From: DASQPJ01 sp036268355
GTDB lineage: Bacteria > Actinomycetota > Actinomycetes > Sporichthyales > Sporichthyaceae
Assembly: GCA_036268355.1 (NCBI GenBank)
Contig: DATAUG010000241.1
Location: 14,222-78,221, forward strand
Length of the DNA stretch: 64,000 nucleotides
Direction: 5' to 3'
Shown here in pieces: positions 17,020-24,293 of the stretch. The notes under the pieces were generated by a model. That model saw only the letters and a program-made list of their open reading frames with translations. It had not been told where the DNA came from and made no database searches. Position numbers and translations under genes: made by a program. Each line of letters starts with the position of its first letter. Position 1 is the stretch's first letter.

Positions 17020-18225
17020 TCATGACCAGCCCAGCCCGCGGGCCTCCAGCGCCGCGCGGTAGCCGGCGACGTTGCGGGTCGTCTCGGCGACGCTGTCGCC
17101 GCCGAACTTCTCCAGCACCGCGTCGGCGAGGACCAGCGCGACCATCGCCTCGGCGACGACCCCGGCCGCCGGTACGGCGCACGCGTCGGACCGTTGCGCG
17201 ATGGCCTTCGCGGCCTCACCGGTCGCCACGTCGACGGTGTCCAGCGCTCTGGGAACCGTTGAGATCGGCTTCATGGCGGCCCGTACCCGCAGCACCTCGC
17301 CGGTGCTCATGCCACCCTCAGTGCCGCCCGAACGCCCGGTTCGACGCCGGATGCCGGAGGCACCGTTGGGAGATTTGACCGCCTCCATCTGGTCGTGCGC
17401 GGCCGAACCCCGCTCCGCGGCCAGCTCGAAGCCGTCGCCGACCTCGACGCCCTTGATCGCCTGGATTCCCATCAGCGCCGCGGCCAGTCGCGCGTCCAGG
17501 CGCCGGTCCCAGTGCACGTGGCTGCCCAGCCCGGGCGGCAGGCCGTGCACCACGACCTCGACGACCCCGCCGAGGGTGTCGCCGTCGGCCTTGGCCGCGT
17601 CCACCTCCGCGATCATCCGCTCGGCCACCGCCGGGTCGAAGCACCGCACCGAGACGGCGTCGACCGCCTCGCCGTCGCCGCGCCCCGGCACCAGGCCGCC
17701 CGCGGCCACGGTCCCGATGCGCACCACGTGGCTGAGCACCACGGCATCCACAGTCTGGGCCAGGAAGGCCTTGGCCACGGCGCCGAGCGCGACCCGGGCC
17801 GCGGTCTCCCGCGCGCTGGCCCGTTCCAGCACCGGACGGGCGTCGGCGAAGCCGTACTTCTGCATGCCGACCAGGTCCGCGTGCCCGGGGCGCGGCCGGG
17901 TGAGCGGGGCGTTGCGGGCGATGCCGGCCAACTCCTCGGCGCTGACCGGGTCGGCGGACATGACCCGATCCCACTTGGGCCACTCGCTGTTGCCGACCCG
18001 GATCGCGACCGGGCCGCCGATGGTCTCGCCGTGGCGGACACCACCGAGGAACTCCACGTCGTCCTGCTCGAACTTCATCCGCGCACCGCGGCCGTGCCCC
18101 AGCCGGCGCCGGGCCAGTTCCGCGGCGACCTCCTTGGTCGAGGTCCGCACCCCGGCCGGCAAGCCCTCCAGAATCGCCGTGAGGGCCGGCCCGTGCGACT
18201 CACCCGCGGTCAGCCAACGCAGCAT
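17020..18225 (-). CDS. aroC: Chorismate synthase
   Basis: It uses reduced FMN to eliminate phosphate from EPSP, giving chorismate. 401 residues from ATG 18225 (MLRWLTAGESHGP), with GGGAGAA upstream. Signatures are GESHGPALTAILEG, GHGRGARMKFEQDDVE, RPGHADLVGMQKYG, ERASARETAARVALG and the C-terminal KPISTVPRALDTVD plus QRSDACAVPAAGVV. It begins the leftward aroC-aroK-aroB-aroQ run. In this genome aroE lies about 3.5 kb away, separated by L,D-transpeptidase genes on the other strand. Confidence 0.97.
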   Translation of the reverse strand: MLRWLTAGESHGPALTAILEGLPAGVRTSTKEVAAELARRRLGHGRGARMKFEQDDVEFLGGVRHGETIGGPVAIRVGNSEWPKWDRVMSADPVSAEELAGIARNAPLTRPRPGHADLVGMQKYGFADARPVLERASARETAARVALGAVAKAFLAQTVDAVVLSHVVRIGTVAAGGLVPGRGDGEAVDAVSVRCFDPAVAERMIAEVDAAKADGDTLGGVVEVVVHGLPPGLGSHVHWDRRLDARLAAALMGIQAIKGVEVGDGFELAAERGSAAHDQMEAVKSPNGASGIRRRTGRSGGTEGGMSTGEVLRVRAAMKPISTVPRALDTVDVATGEAAKAIAQRSDACAVPAAGVVAEAMVALVLADAVLEKFGGDSVAETTRNVAGYRAALEARGLGWS

Positions 18226-18435
18226 TCCGGCATTCTCCCATGTTGTGGTCACGCGTCCGCCGGGCCGAGGGGACCGCAAGGTGTGGCTCGGGTAAGGGAA
18301 ACGGAAATGGCCCGTATGCACACCGGGCCGATCCGCCTCAGGTCCGCATACTGACGCTTCCAGACCGAGGACCACATTGCCGAAGGGGCACCGATCACCG
18401 CGCGACCCACGACGTCCGGCAGGCGATCCGGCCTG

Positions 18436-19590
18436 TTGGCCGTCGCGGCCGTGCTCACCTGCCTGACCGCCTCGGCCTGCGACGGTCCGGGCGGCGCGTC
18501 CGGCAGTGCATCGGCCGCGTCCCCGACCAACGCGGTCACGATCACCCCGGGCGCCGACGCCACGAACGTCATGCCGGATGCGCGCGTGTCCGTGTCAAGC
18601 GCCACCACAACCCTGAGCCACGTCGACGTGACCGACGCGAGCGGCGACTACCTGTCCGGCACGTTCACCGACGACCGCTCCGGATGGACGTCCAGCACCC
18701 CACTGGCGCCCGCCGCCGACTACACCGTGACGGTCACGGCGATCGGGTCCAAAGGGCGGGCCACCACCCGCACCAGCATCTTCCACACCGCGGCCCTGCC
18801 GGACAGCGAAGCGCTGACGATCGACAACGTGCAACCCGGCGACGGAGCTGTGGTCGGCATCGCGTACCCGTTGGTGGTCACGTTCAACCACCAGGTGCAC
18901 GACCGCACGGCCGTGACCGCGGCACTCCACGTCGAGACGTTCCCGCACATCGACGGCGACTGGTTCTGGATCGACGCGGCCACCGTGGACTACCGGCCGG
19001 AGCACTTCTGGCCCCAGGGCACCGCGGTCACCCTCCACGCAGACCTGCGCGGCATCGCGGCCGGCGACGGCCTGTGGGGCCAGACCGAGAAGACGTCGCA
19101 CTTCACGATCGGGCGCAGCCAGATCATCTATGCCAACGTGGCGACCGACGAGATGCAGGTGGAGCGTGACGGCGACACTGTCGCGAGTTTCGCGTTCTCC
19201 AGCGGAAAGCCGGGTTGGGAGACCCGCAACGGGACGAAGGTGATCTCCGAGAAGATCACCGACAAGACTTGGCTCAACACCGCGATCGACGCGCCGGAGC
19301 ACTATGTGGAGCACTCGCAGTGGGCGATGCGGATGACCGACTCCGGCGAGTTCATCCACGACGCCCCGTGGAACGCCCGGCACATGGGGGAGGACAACGC
19401 CAGCCACGGTTGCATCGGTCTGCTCACCGAGGACATGTCGTGGCTGTGGGACAACACGATCATCGGCGATCCGGTGATCGTGACCGGCTCGCCCGTGCCG
19501 TACGTGGGCATCGACAACCGCATTCAGGACTGGAACGTGTCCTGGGTGAAGTGGTTGACCGGCAATTTGGATCTGTCGGACCACGACTGA
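18436..19590 (+). CDS. L,D-transpeptidase lipoprotein, paralogue 1
   Basis: It forms 3-3 peptidoglycan cross-links or attaches proteins outside the membrane. The layout is a lipoprotein signal ending TASAC, a Thr/Ser-rich linker, two Ig-like domains (about 40-260), then a YkuD catalytic domain with HDAPWNARHMG and SHGCIGLLTEDM, whose Cys is the nucleophile. The coordinates use TTG 18436, which leaves almost no positive n-region. In-frame upstream codons encode RPTTSGRRSGLL, a proper n-region, but offer no ATG, GTG or TTG after the stop at 18352. ATC 18391 (after GAAGGGG) or ATT 18376 (after GAGG) would include it. Both paralogues sit on the plus strand inside a leftward block. Confidence 0.85.
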   Translation: MAVAAVLTCLTASACDGPGGASGSASAASPTNAVTITPGADATNVMPDARVSVSSATTTLSHVDVTDASGDYLSGTFTDDRSGWTSSTPLAPAADYTVTVTAIGSKGRATTRTSIFHTAALPDSEALTIDNVQPGDGAVVGIAYPLVVTFNHQVHDRTAVTAALHVETFPHIDGDWFWIDAATVDYRPEHFWPQGTAVTLHADLRGIAAGDGLWGQTEKTSHFTIGRSQIIYANVATDEMQVERDGDTVASFAFSSGKPGWETRNGTKVISEKITDKTWLNTAIDAPEHYVEHSQWAMRMTDSGEFIHDAPWNARHMGEDNASHGCIGLLTEDMSWLWDNTIIGDPVIVTGSPVPYVGIDNRIQDWNVSWVKWLTGNLDLSDHD

Positions 19591-19748
19591 CCGCGAGCGA
19601 CTACAACGAGCTAGGAGCAAGCACCGCCGCGTCGAATTCGCGGGCCGAGCGCCCGGGCGGCAAAACGTCAAGACACATCCGGCTGGAAGATCGGCGCGGG
19701 TTACTTGCCCCGGTTCGTGGTTAATGGGCCAATAGCTGCCACAAGACA

Positions 19749-21107
19749 ATGCTTGCGATTGCGTGGCGAGCGGAACCGTGGGTGACCCACCCGCGTCAAC
19801 GTTACGTACGCGCCACCGCCGGCGCGTCAGTCAGACGTACCGCGTTCTGGGGAGGGCCGGTACGCCCGACCAACGCGGTGTCGCCGATCACCACGGGGGA
19901 TGCCATCAAAGGTTCGCAACCAAGGTCCGCCCGGCTGCGACTGCTTGCCCTGGCAACCGCCGGGCCGCTGCTGCTGGCCGGCTGCGGGGCCACCGCGGCG
20001 GCTTCCGGGCCGAGCGTGCCTGCCCAACCGGCCGGCCCGCCGAAGGCCACAGTCGTGATCACCCCGACCGACGGAACCACCCAGATCGCGCCCGGCGCGC
20101 GGGTGACCGTGACATCTGTCGGCGGCACCCTGCAGCACGTCGACCTGGTCACCGCCGGCGGCGCCTACCTGTCCGGTGCCTACAACGCCGACCGAACCAG
20201 TTGGAGTTCCGCGAACATGCTCGCCGGCGGCCAGACGTACGCCGTCGACGCAACCGCGACCAACGCCGCGGGCCTTCCCACCGAGGACCACGCCGGCTTC
20301 AGCACCGCACCCGTCCCGGCCTCCCAGCGGCTGGCCATCGCCTCGGTGACCCCGAGCGACGGCGCCACGTTCGGCGTCGCCTACCCGCTGGTTGTGACGT
20401 TCACCAAACCGGTGCAAAATCGCCAGGCGGTGTCCGCCGCTCTCGACGTCGAGACCCTGCCGCACGTCGACGGCGCCTGGTACTGGATCGACACGCAGAC
20501 GGTGGACTACCGGCCGCAGAGTTTCTGGCCGACCGGAACGGTCGTGACACTGCACTCGAACCTGGCCGGCATCGACGCGGGCAACGGGCTGTGGGGCACC
20601 TCCAACACCACCTCGTCGTTCACCGTCGCCCGCAGCGAGATCATCAACGTCAACCTGAAGACCGACAAGATGACGATCGTGCGCGACGGCAAGAAGATCG
20701 GCAGCTACGACGTTTCCGGCGGCAAGCCCGGGTGGCAGACCCGCGACGGGACCATGACGATCATGGAGAAGGTCACCGACAAGATCTGGACCAACACCGC
20801 GATCGACGCCCCGGAGCCCTACCGGCTCGAGTCCAACTACGCGATGCGGATCACCGACTCCGGCGAGTTCATCCACGACGCCCCGTGGAACGTCGGCAAC
20901 ATCACCAGCGGGGTGAACGCCAGCCACGGTTGCGTCGGGATGCTGACCTCGAACATGGCGGTGCTCTTCGACGAGAGCATGGTCGGCGACCCGGTGATCA
21001 TCACCGGGTCGCCCCGGTCGTTCGGTGCGCTGACCAACCGGATCGCCGACTGGAATGTGCCGTGGGCCAAGTGGCTGGGCGGCAACTACGACCTGTCGTA
21101 CAGGTGA
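19749..21107 (+). CDS. L,D-transpeptidase lipoprotein, paralogue 2
   Basis: Same architecture as its upstream neighbour, and similar along its length: lipobox LLAGC, Ala/Pro linker, two Ig-like domains (shared FWPTGTVVTLHSNLAGIDAG-type segment), and a YkuD domain with HDAPWNVGNI and SHGCVGMLTSNM holding the catalytic Cys. A tandem duplication is the simplest origin. ATG 19749 is the outermost start but has no ribosome-binding site and puts about 53 residues before the signal peptide. The natural n-region KGSQPRSARLRLLALA begins directly after ATC 19908, which follows GGGGGA. The 158 bp between the two genes show only a short GTGGGTGACCCAC dyad near 19779. Confidence 0.87.
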   Translation: MLAIAWRAEPWVTHPRQRYVRATAGASVRRTAFWGGPVRPTNAVSPITTGDAIKGSQPRSARLRLLALATAGPLLLAGCGATAAASGPSVPAQPAGPPKATVVITPTDGTTQIAPGARVTVTSVGGTLQHVDLVTAGGAYLSGAYNADRTSWSSANMLAGGQTYAVDATATNAAGLPTEDHAGFSTAPVPASQRLAIASVTPSDGATFGVAYPLVVTFTKPVQNRQAVSAALDVETLPHVDGAWYWIDTQTVDYRPQSFWPTGTVVTLHSNLAGIDAGNGLWGTSNTTSSFTVARSEIINVNLKTDKMTIVRDGKKIGSYDVSGGKPGWQTRDGTMTIMEKVTDKIWTNTAIDAPEPYRLESNYAMRITDSGEFIHDAPWNVGNITSGVNASHGCVGMLTSNMAVLFDESMVGDPVIITGSPRSFGALTNRIADWNVPWAKWLGGNYDLSYR

Positions 21108-21320
21108 TCGCGGAACACCCACGCTGTTCCAGGCGGGTGTGAGCCTCAGTCCAATGCGACGGCATCGGTGGCCGCACCGGTCAACCGGAACATGTTCGAG
21201 GAGTAGGTGGCCGGCACCGGCAAGTGGCGTAGCACGGCGTGGACATCCCGCCCGGCCTCCCGCGTGAAGCCGTCGTCCGCTGCCCGGTCGGCCGACTGAT
21301 GCACCGTCAGTCCCGCATGC

Positions 21321-21734
21321 TCAGTCCACCACGGCCAGCGCACCCGCGACAGTCGCCCCCAGGGTCAGCCCGAGGACCAACCACCTGCGGCCGCCGGGCA
21401 ACTCGGGCCAGGCCCGCAGCGTGGCCACCATGTCGACGCCGTCGGCGAACGCGCCCAACGCGATCGCGGCCCTGGCGGCTCCAGGTCGGCCGGCGACCAC
21501 GGCACGCAATGCCAACGCGCCCAGGGCCAGGTCGCGTCCGGCCAAGGCCCGGCCGAACACCTGCGCCGCCGGGCCGGCGGCCGCCGTCTCGCCGACCCAC
21601 ATCGCAAGCAGCGGCCGCGGCGCCACGAGCGCACCGGCCCCCAGGCCCACCCGGCCCACGGCGATGGCAGCGCCCACGGCGTGACGGGCGCGACGGTACG
21701 GCAACCGCTCCTGGAGAAACACGACGCCAAGCAT
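21321..21734 (-). CDS. Small integral membrane protein, DUF4267-like
   Basis: 137 residues with three or four hydrophobic segments (AVGAAIAVGRVGLGAGALVA, FGRALAGRDLALGALALRAV, WLVLGLTLGATVAGALAVVD) and the pattern GRxLAxRDLALG seen in DUF4267-type proteins. No catalytic residues are recognisable. The ATG at 21734 lacks a good ribosome-binding site, so GTG 21659 is an alternative. It is 10 bp downstream of aroE in the same direction and may be co-transcribed. The 213 bp to the left, up to the transpeptidase gene, hold nothing I can support. Confidence 0.65.
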   Translation of the reverse strand: MLGVVFLQERLPYRRARHAVGAAIAVGRVGLGAGALVAPRPLLAMWVGETAAAGPAAQVFGRALAGRDLALGALALRAVVAGRPGAARAAIALGAFADGVDMVATLRAWPELPGGRRWLVLGLTLGATVAGALAVVD

Positions 21735-21744
21735 GACGGATTGC

Positions 21745-22596
21745 TCAGCCGCCGGCCACCGCCGCTCGGCGGGCGGCCAGGACCGCCAGACCGGCGTGGC
21801 GCATCGCGGCCACCAACTCCGCCGCGCGCCCCCGCAGACCGGTCATCAGCTCGACCTGCAGCACGGCCTGATGCACCAACAGGTCGAGCCCGCCCAACAC
21901 TTCTCCGCCTGCCGCGGCCCAGGCCGCGGCCAGCGCGGTGGGCCACGGGTCGTAGGCCACGTCGAACAGCACCCCACATCCGGGGGGAACGCGGTCTACC
22001 AACTGGTCGGTGGCGCCGCCCGGTGTGGTGGCCACCACCAACGGGTACCCGAAGGCCTCGGCCGCGCGGCCCCACCCGTGTGGCACCAGGGCAAGGCCGA
22101 GCACCTCGGCGAGTGCCTGCAACTCCGCCTCCCGGGCCGCCGACCGGAGGTAGGCATGCACCTGACCGTCGCAACATCGCGCCAACGCCGCCAACGTCGA
22201 GGCCGCGGTGGCGCCGCCGCCCAGCACAGCGGCCGCGGGCACCCGCTCGATCCCCCGTTCGGCAAGGGCGTTGACCATCCCGGGGACGTCGGTGTTGTCC
22301 CCGCGGCGTTCCCCGGCGGCGTCGAAGGTGATCGTGTTGACCGCCCCCACCACCGCGGCGGTGGCCCCGAGCTCCGTGCACAATCCGACCGCGACCCGCT
22401 TCAACGGCATCGTCAGCGACAGTCCGGCCCAGGAATCGTCCAACCCGGCCAGGAATCCGGCCAGGCCGGCCTCGTCGACCTGGTGGAAGCCGTACGACCA
22501 GTCCAGGCCCAGCACCCGGTAGGCCGCGGCATGCAGCACCGGCGACAGCGAGTGGCCCACCGGCGAGCCGAGCACCGCCGCCTGACGGGCCGTCAC
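21745..22596 (-). CDS. aroE: Shikimate dehydrogenase
   Basis: NADPH-dependent reduction of 3-dehydroshikimate. 283 residues from GTG 22596, which overlaps the mltG stop (GTGA, 4 bp). The substrate site is LGSPVGHSLSPVLHAAAY, with LSLTMPLKR holding the catalytic Lys. VNTITF and GDNTDVPGMVNAL carry the conserved Asn and Asp. The nucleotide loop is VLGGGATAASTLAALARC, a GGGATA variant of the usual GxGGxx. LDLLVHQAVLQVELMTG ends the domain. It is separated from the other aro genes. Confidence 0.94.
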   Translation of the reverse strand: MTARQAAVLGSPVGHSLSPVLHAAAYRVLGLDWSYGFHQVDEAGLAGFLAGLDDSWAGLSLTMPLKRVAVGLCTELGATAAVVGAVNTITFDAAGERRGDNTDVPGMVNALAERGIERVPAAAVLGGGATAASTLAALARCCDGQVHAYLRSAAREAELQALAEVLGLALVPHGWGRAAEAFGYPLVVATTPGGATDQLVDRVPPGCGVLFDVAYDPWPTALAAAWAAAGGEVLGGLDLLVHQAVLQVELMTGLRGRAAELVAAMRHAGLAVLAARRAAVAGG

Positions 22597-23735
22597 GAAG
22601 AGTTCGGGTGGGCGGCCAACCACTGTTGGAACAGTTGCGTGTCCGCGGCGTGCTCGGCTGCGGTGTCCTCGAACCTGGTCTCGCCCGTCTGCGGGTTGAC
22701 CGCCACGAAGTACAACCAGCTCCCGTCCGCCGGGGCCAGCGCCGCCTTGATCGCGTCCTCGCCCGGCGAGTCGATCGGACCCGGCGGCAGCCCCTTGACC
22801 TGGTAGGTGTTGTACGGCGAGGACACGGCACGTTGCGCGGGCGTCGTGGTGATCGACCGGATGCCGCCGTTGGCGTACAGCACGGTGGTGTCGAGCTGCA
22901 GCATCATGCCCTTGGCCAGCCGGTTGTAGATCACCCGGGCGATCTTGGGCATGTCCTCGACGCGCTTGGCCTCGGCCTGCGCGAGGCTCGCCACCGTCAG
23001 GATCTGAAATGGCGTCAGATTCCCCGGGACCGAGGTGGTGAGCAGGCTCGTGTCGGACACCGCCTGGCCGAACCGCTTGGTCATCGCGGTGAGCATCGAG
23101 GTCGGGCTCGAGCCGGGCTGGAAGTCGTAGGTCGCCGGGAACAGAAAACCCTCGGACTGGTGTCCTTTCGGGTTGGCGTCCCACGTCGGGAGTCCGTAGC
23201 CGGCCGGCTGGGTCAGCACGGCGTTGAACTGGGCGGCGGTGATGCCGGTGACCGACGAGAGGGTCGCCACGATCTCGGCGGTCGTGCGGCCCTCCGGGAC
23301 CACGACGTGCCACAGGACCTGGTAGGTCGGGTTGAGCAGCCGGGCCACGGCCTCCTTCGCGGGCATGTGCGCGGCCAGCCGGAACGTCCCCGGGGGGATC
23401 TTCGTCGCGCCGTTGGCGGCGTTCGCCGCGCTCACGAAAGCACCCACCGACTCGACCACCCCGGCCTTCTCCAGTTGCTGACCCATCGCGCTCAGACTTT
23501 CGCCCGACGTGATCTTCACGGTGACCGCGGCCCCGACCGGATCGGAGTAGTCGGCAGAGCTACGGGCGAAGTGGTGGATGATCCGGCTGAACCCGACCGT
23601 CGCGCCGACCGCGAGCGCCAGCACCGCCAGCAGCGCGGCAACAACCGCGAACGGCGCCTTGCGGGAGCGGCGGCGTGGCGGACCGGATCGGCCCGGATCG
23701 GGTCGGGTCGTCGTTCCGGTGGGGTGATCACTCAC
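22593..23735 (-). CDS. mltG: Endolytic murein transglycosylase MltG
   Basis: It cleaves nascent glycan strands at the membrane and sets their length. 380 residues from GTG 23735 (VSDHPTGTTTRP). Cytoplasmic N-terminus rich in Arg/Pro, one transmembrane helix (APFAVVAALLAVLALAVGAT, about 33-55), a LysM-like region (GESLSAMGQQLEKAGVV), and the YceG core from about 140 with VPEGRTTAEIVATL. The catalytic stretch is ASLAQAEAKRVEDMPKIARV followed by YNRLAKGMMLQLDTTVLYA. The Glu in QAEA is likely catalytic; the preceding Glu of the E. coli motif is Gln here. It lies between ruvX (4 bp) and aroE. Confidence 0.93.
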   Translation of the reverse strand: MSDHPTGTTTRPDPGRSGPPRRRSRKAPFAVVAALLAVLALAVGATVGFSRIIHHFARSSADYSDPVGAAVTVKITSGESLSAMGQQLEKAGVVESVGAFVSAANAANGATKIPPGTFRLAAHMPAKEAVARLLNPTYQVLWHVVVPEGRTTAEIVATLSSVTGITAAQFNAVLTQPAGYGLPTWDANPKGHQSEGFLFPATYDFQPGSSPTSMLTAMTKRFGQAVSDTSLLTTSVPGNLTPFQILTVASLAQAEAKRVEDMPKIARVIYNRLAKGMMLQLDTTVLYANGGIRSITTTPAQRAVSSPYNTYQVKGLPPGPIDSPGEDAIKAALAPADGSWLYFVAVNPQTGETRFEDTAAEHAADTQLFQQWLAAHPNSS

Positions 23736-23739
23736 GGCT

Positions 23740-24210
23740 TCACGATATGTCCCCGGCATCCGGCGGCACGGCTTCGCCGGGCGGTGTGCCGGTGGATCGC
23801 TCGGCATCCATGGCCGCTTGCAGGAACACCGCCGCCGCCACCTGGTCGACCACGCCGCGGGCCTTGCGGCCCGAGACGCCGGCCTCCCGTAGCCCACGAG
23901 CCGCCGCGGTCGTGCTGAGGCGTTCGTCGACCAGTCGAACCGGGACCGGGTCCAACCGCCGCGCCAGTCCCGCCGCCCACGTCCGCGCGGCCACCGCCGC
24001 CGGGCCGTCCGCGCCGGACAACGACCGCGGGAGCCCGACGACGACCTCCACCGCCTCGCGCTCGGCGAGCAGTGCTGCGATCCGGTCAAACGCGTGCGCG
24101 TCGCGCCGTAGGGTCTCCACCGGCACGGCCAACGAGCCGGACGGGTCACTGGCTGCGACCCCGATGCGAACCGTGCCCAGGTCCAGCCCGACCCGGACTC
24201 CGGGTCGCAT
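23740..24210 (-). CDS. ruvX: Putative pre-16S rRNA nuclease RuvX (YqgF family)
   Basis: An RNase-H-like enzyme implicated in 16S rRNA 5' end processing. 156 residues from ATG 24210 (MRPGVRVGLDLG). Acidic residues expected at the active site are in GLDLGTVRIGVAASD, in VVVGLPRSLSGADG and near VDQVAAAVFLQAAMD; VRLVDERLSTTAA holds the conserved DERLST. The alaS-ruvX-mltG-aroE order is standard for the phylum. The 76-bp gap to alaS is filled by a paired palindrome element. Confidence 0.92.
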   Translation of the reverse strand: MRPGVRVGLDLGTVRIGVAASDPSGSLAVPVETLRRDAHAFDRIAALLAEREAVEVVVGLPRSLSGADGPAAVAARTWAAGLARRLDPVPVRLVDERLSTTAAARGLREAGVSGRKARGVVDQVAAAVFLQAAMDAERSTGTPPGEAVPPDAGDIS

Positions 24211-24220
24211 CCCCCTCGCT

Positions 24221-24293
24221 GGGGGTGTCACCCCCTGGCCCGGCTTGTCAGGCGCGCCACCGGCTGACCAACGGTCCCAAGGGGTGTCACCCC
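24221..24293. repeat. Paired palindrome element (locus 4 of 5), alaS-ruvX gap
   Basis: GGGGGTGTCACCCCC (24221-24235) and CAAGGGGTGTCACCCCTTG (24278-24296) have centres 59 bp apart. The second supplies the alaS stop codon (TGA read on the minus strand at 24289-24287), just as the first locus does for the M16 gene. The interval fills nearly the whole gap between the two genes. Confidence 0.8.

Noticed and set aside
19779..19791. GTGGGTGACCCAC as another member of the paired palindrome family
   Set aside because: It lacks the TGACA/TGTCA core and has no partner about 60 bp away.
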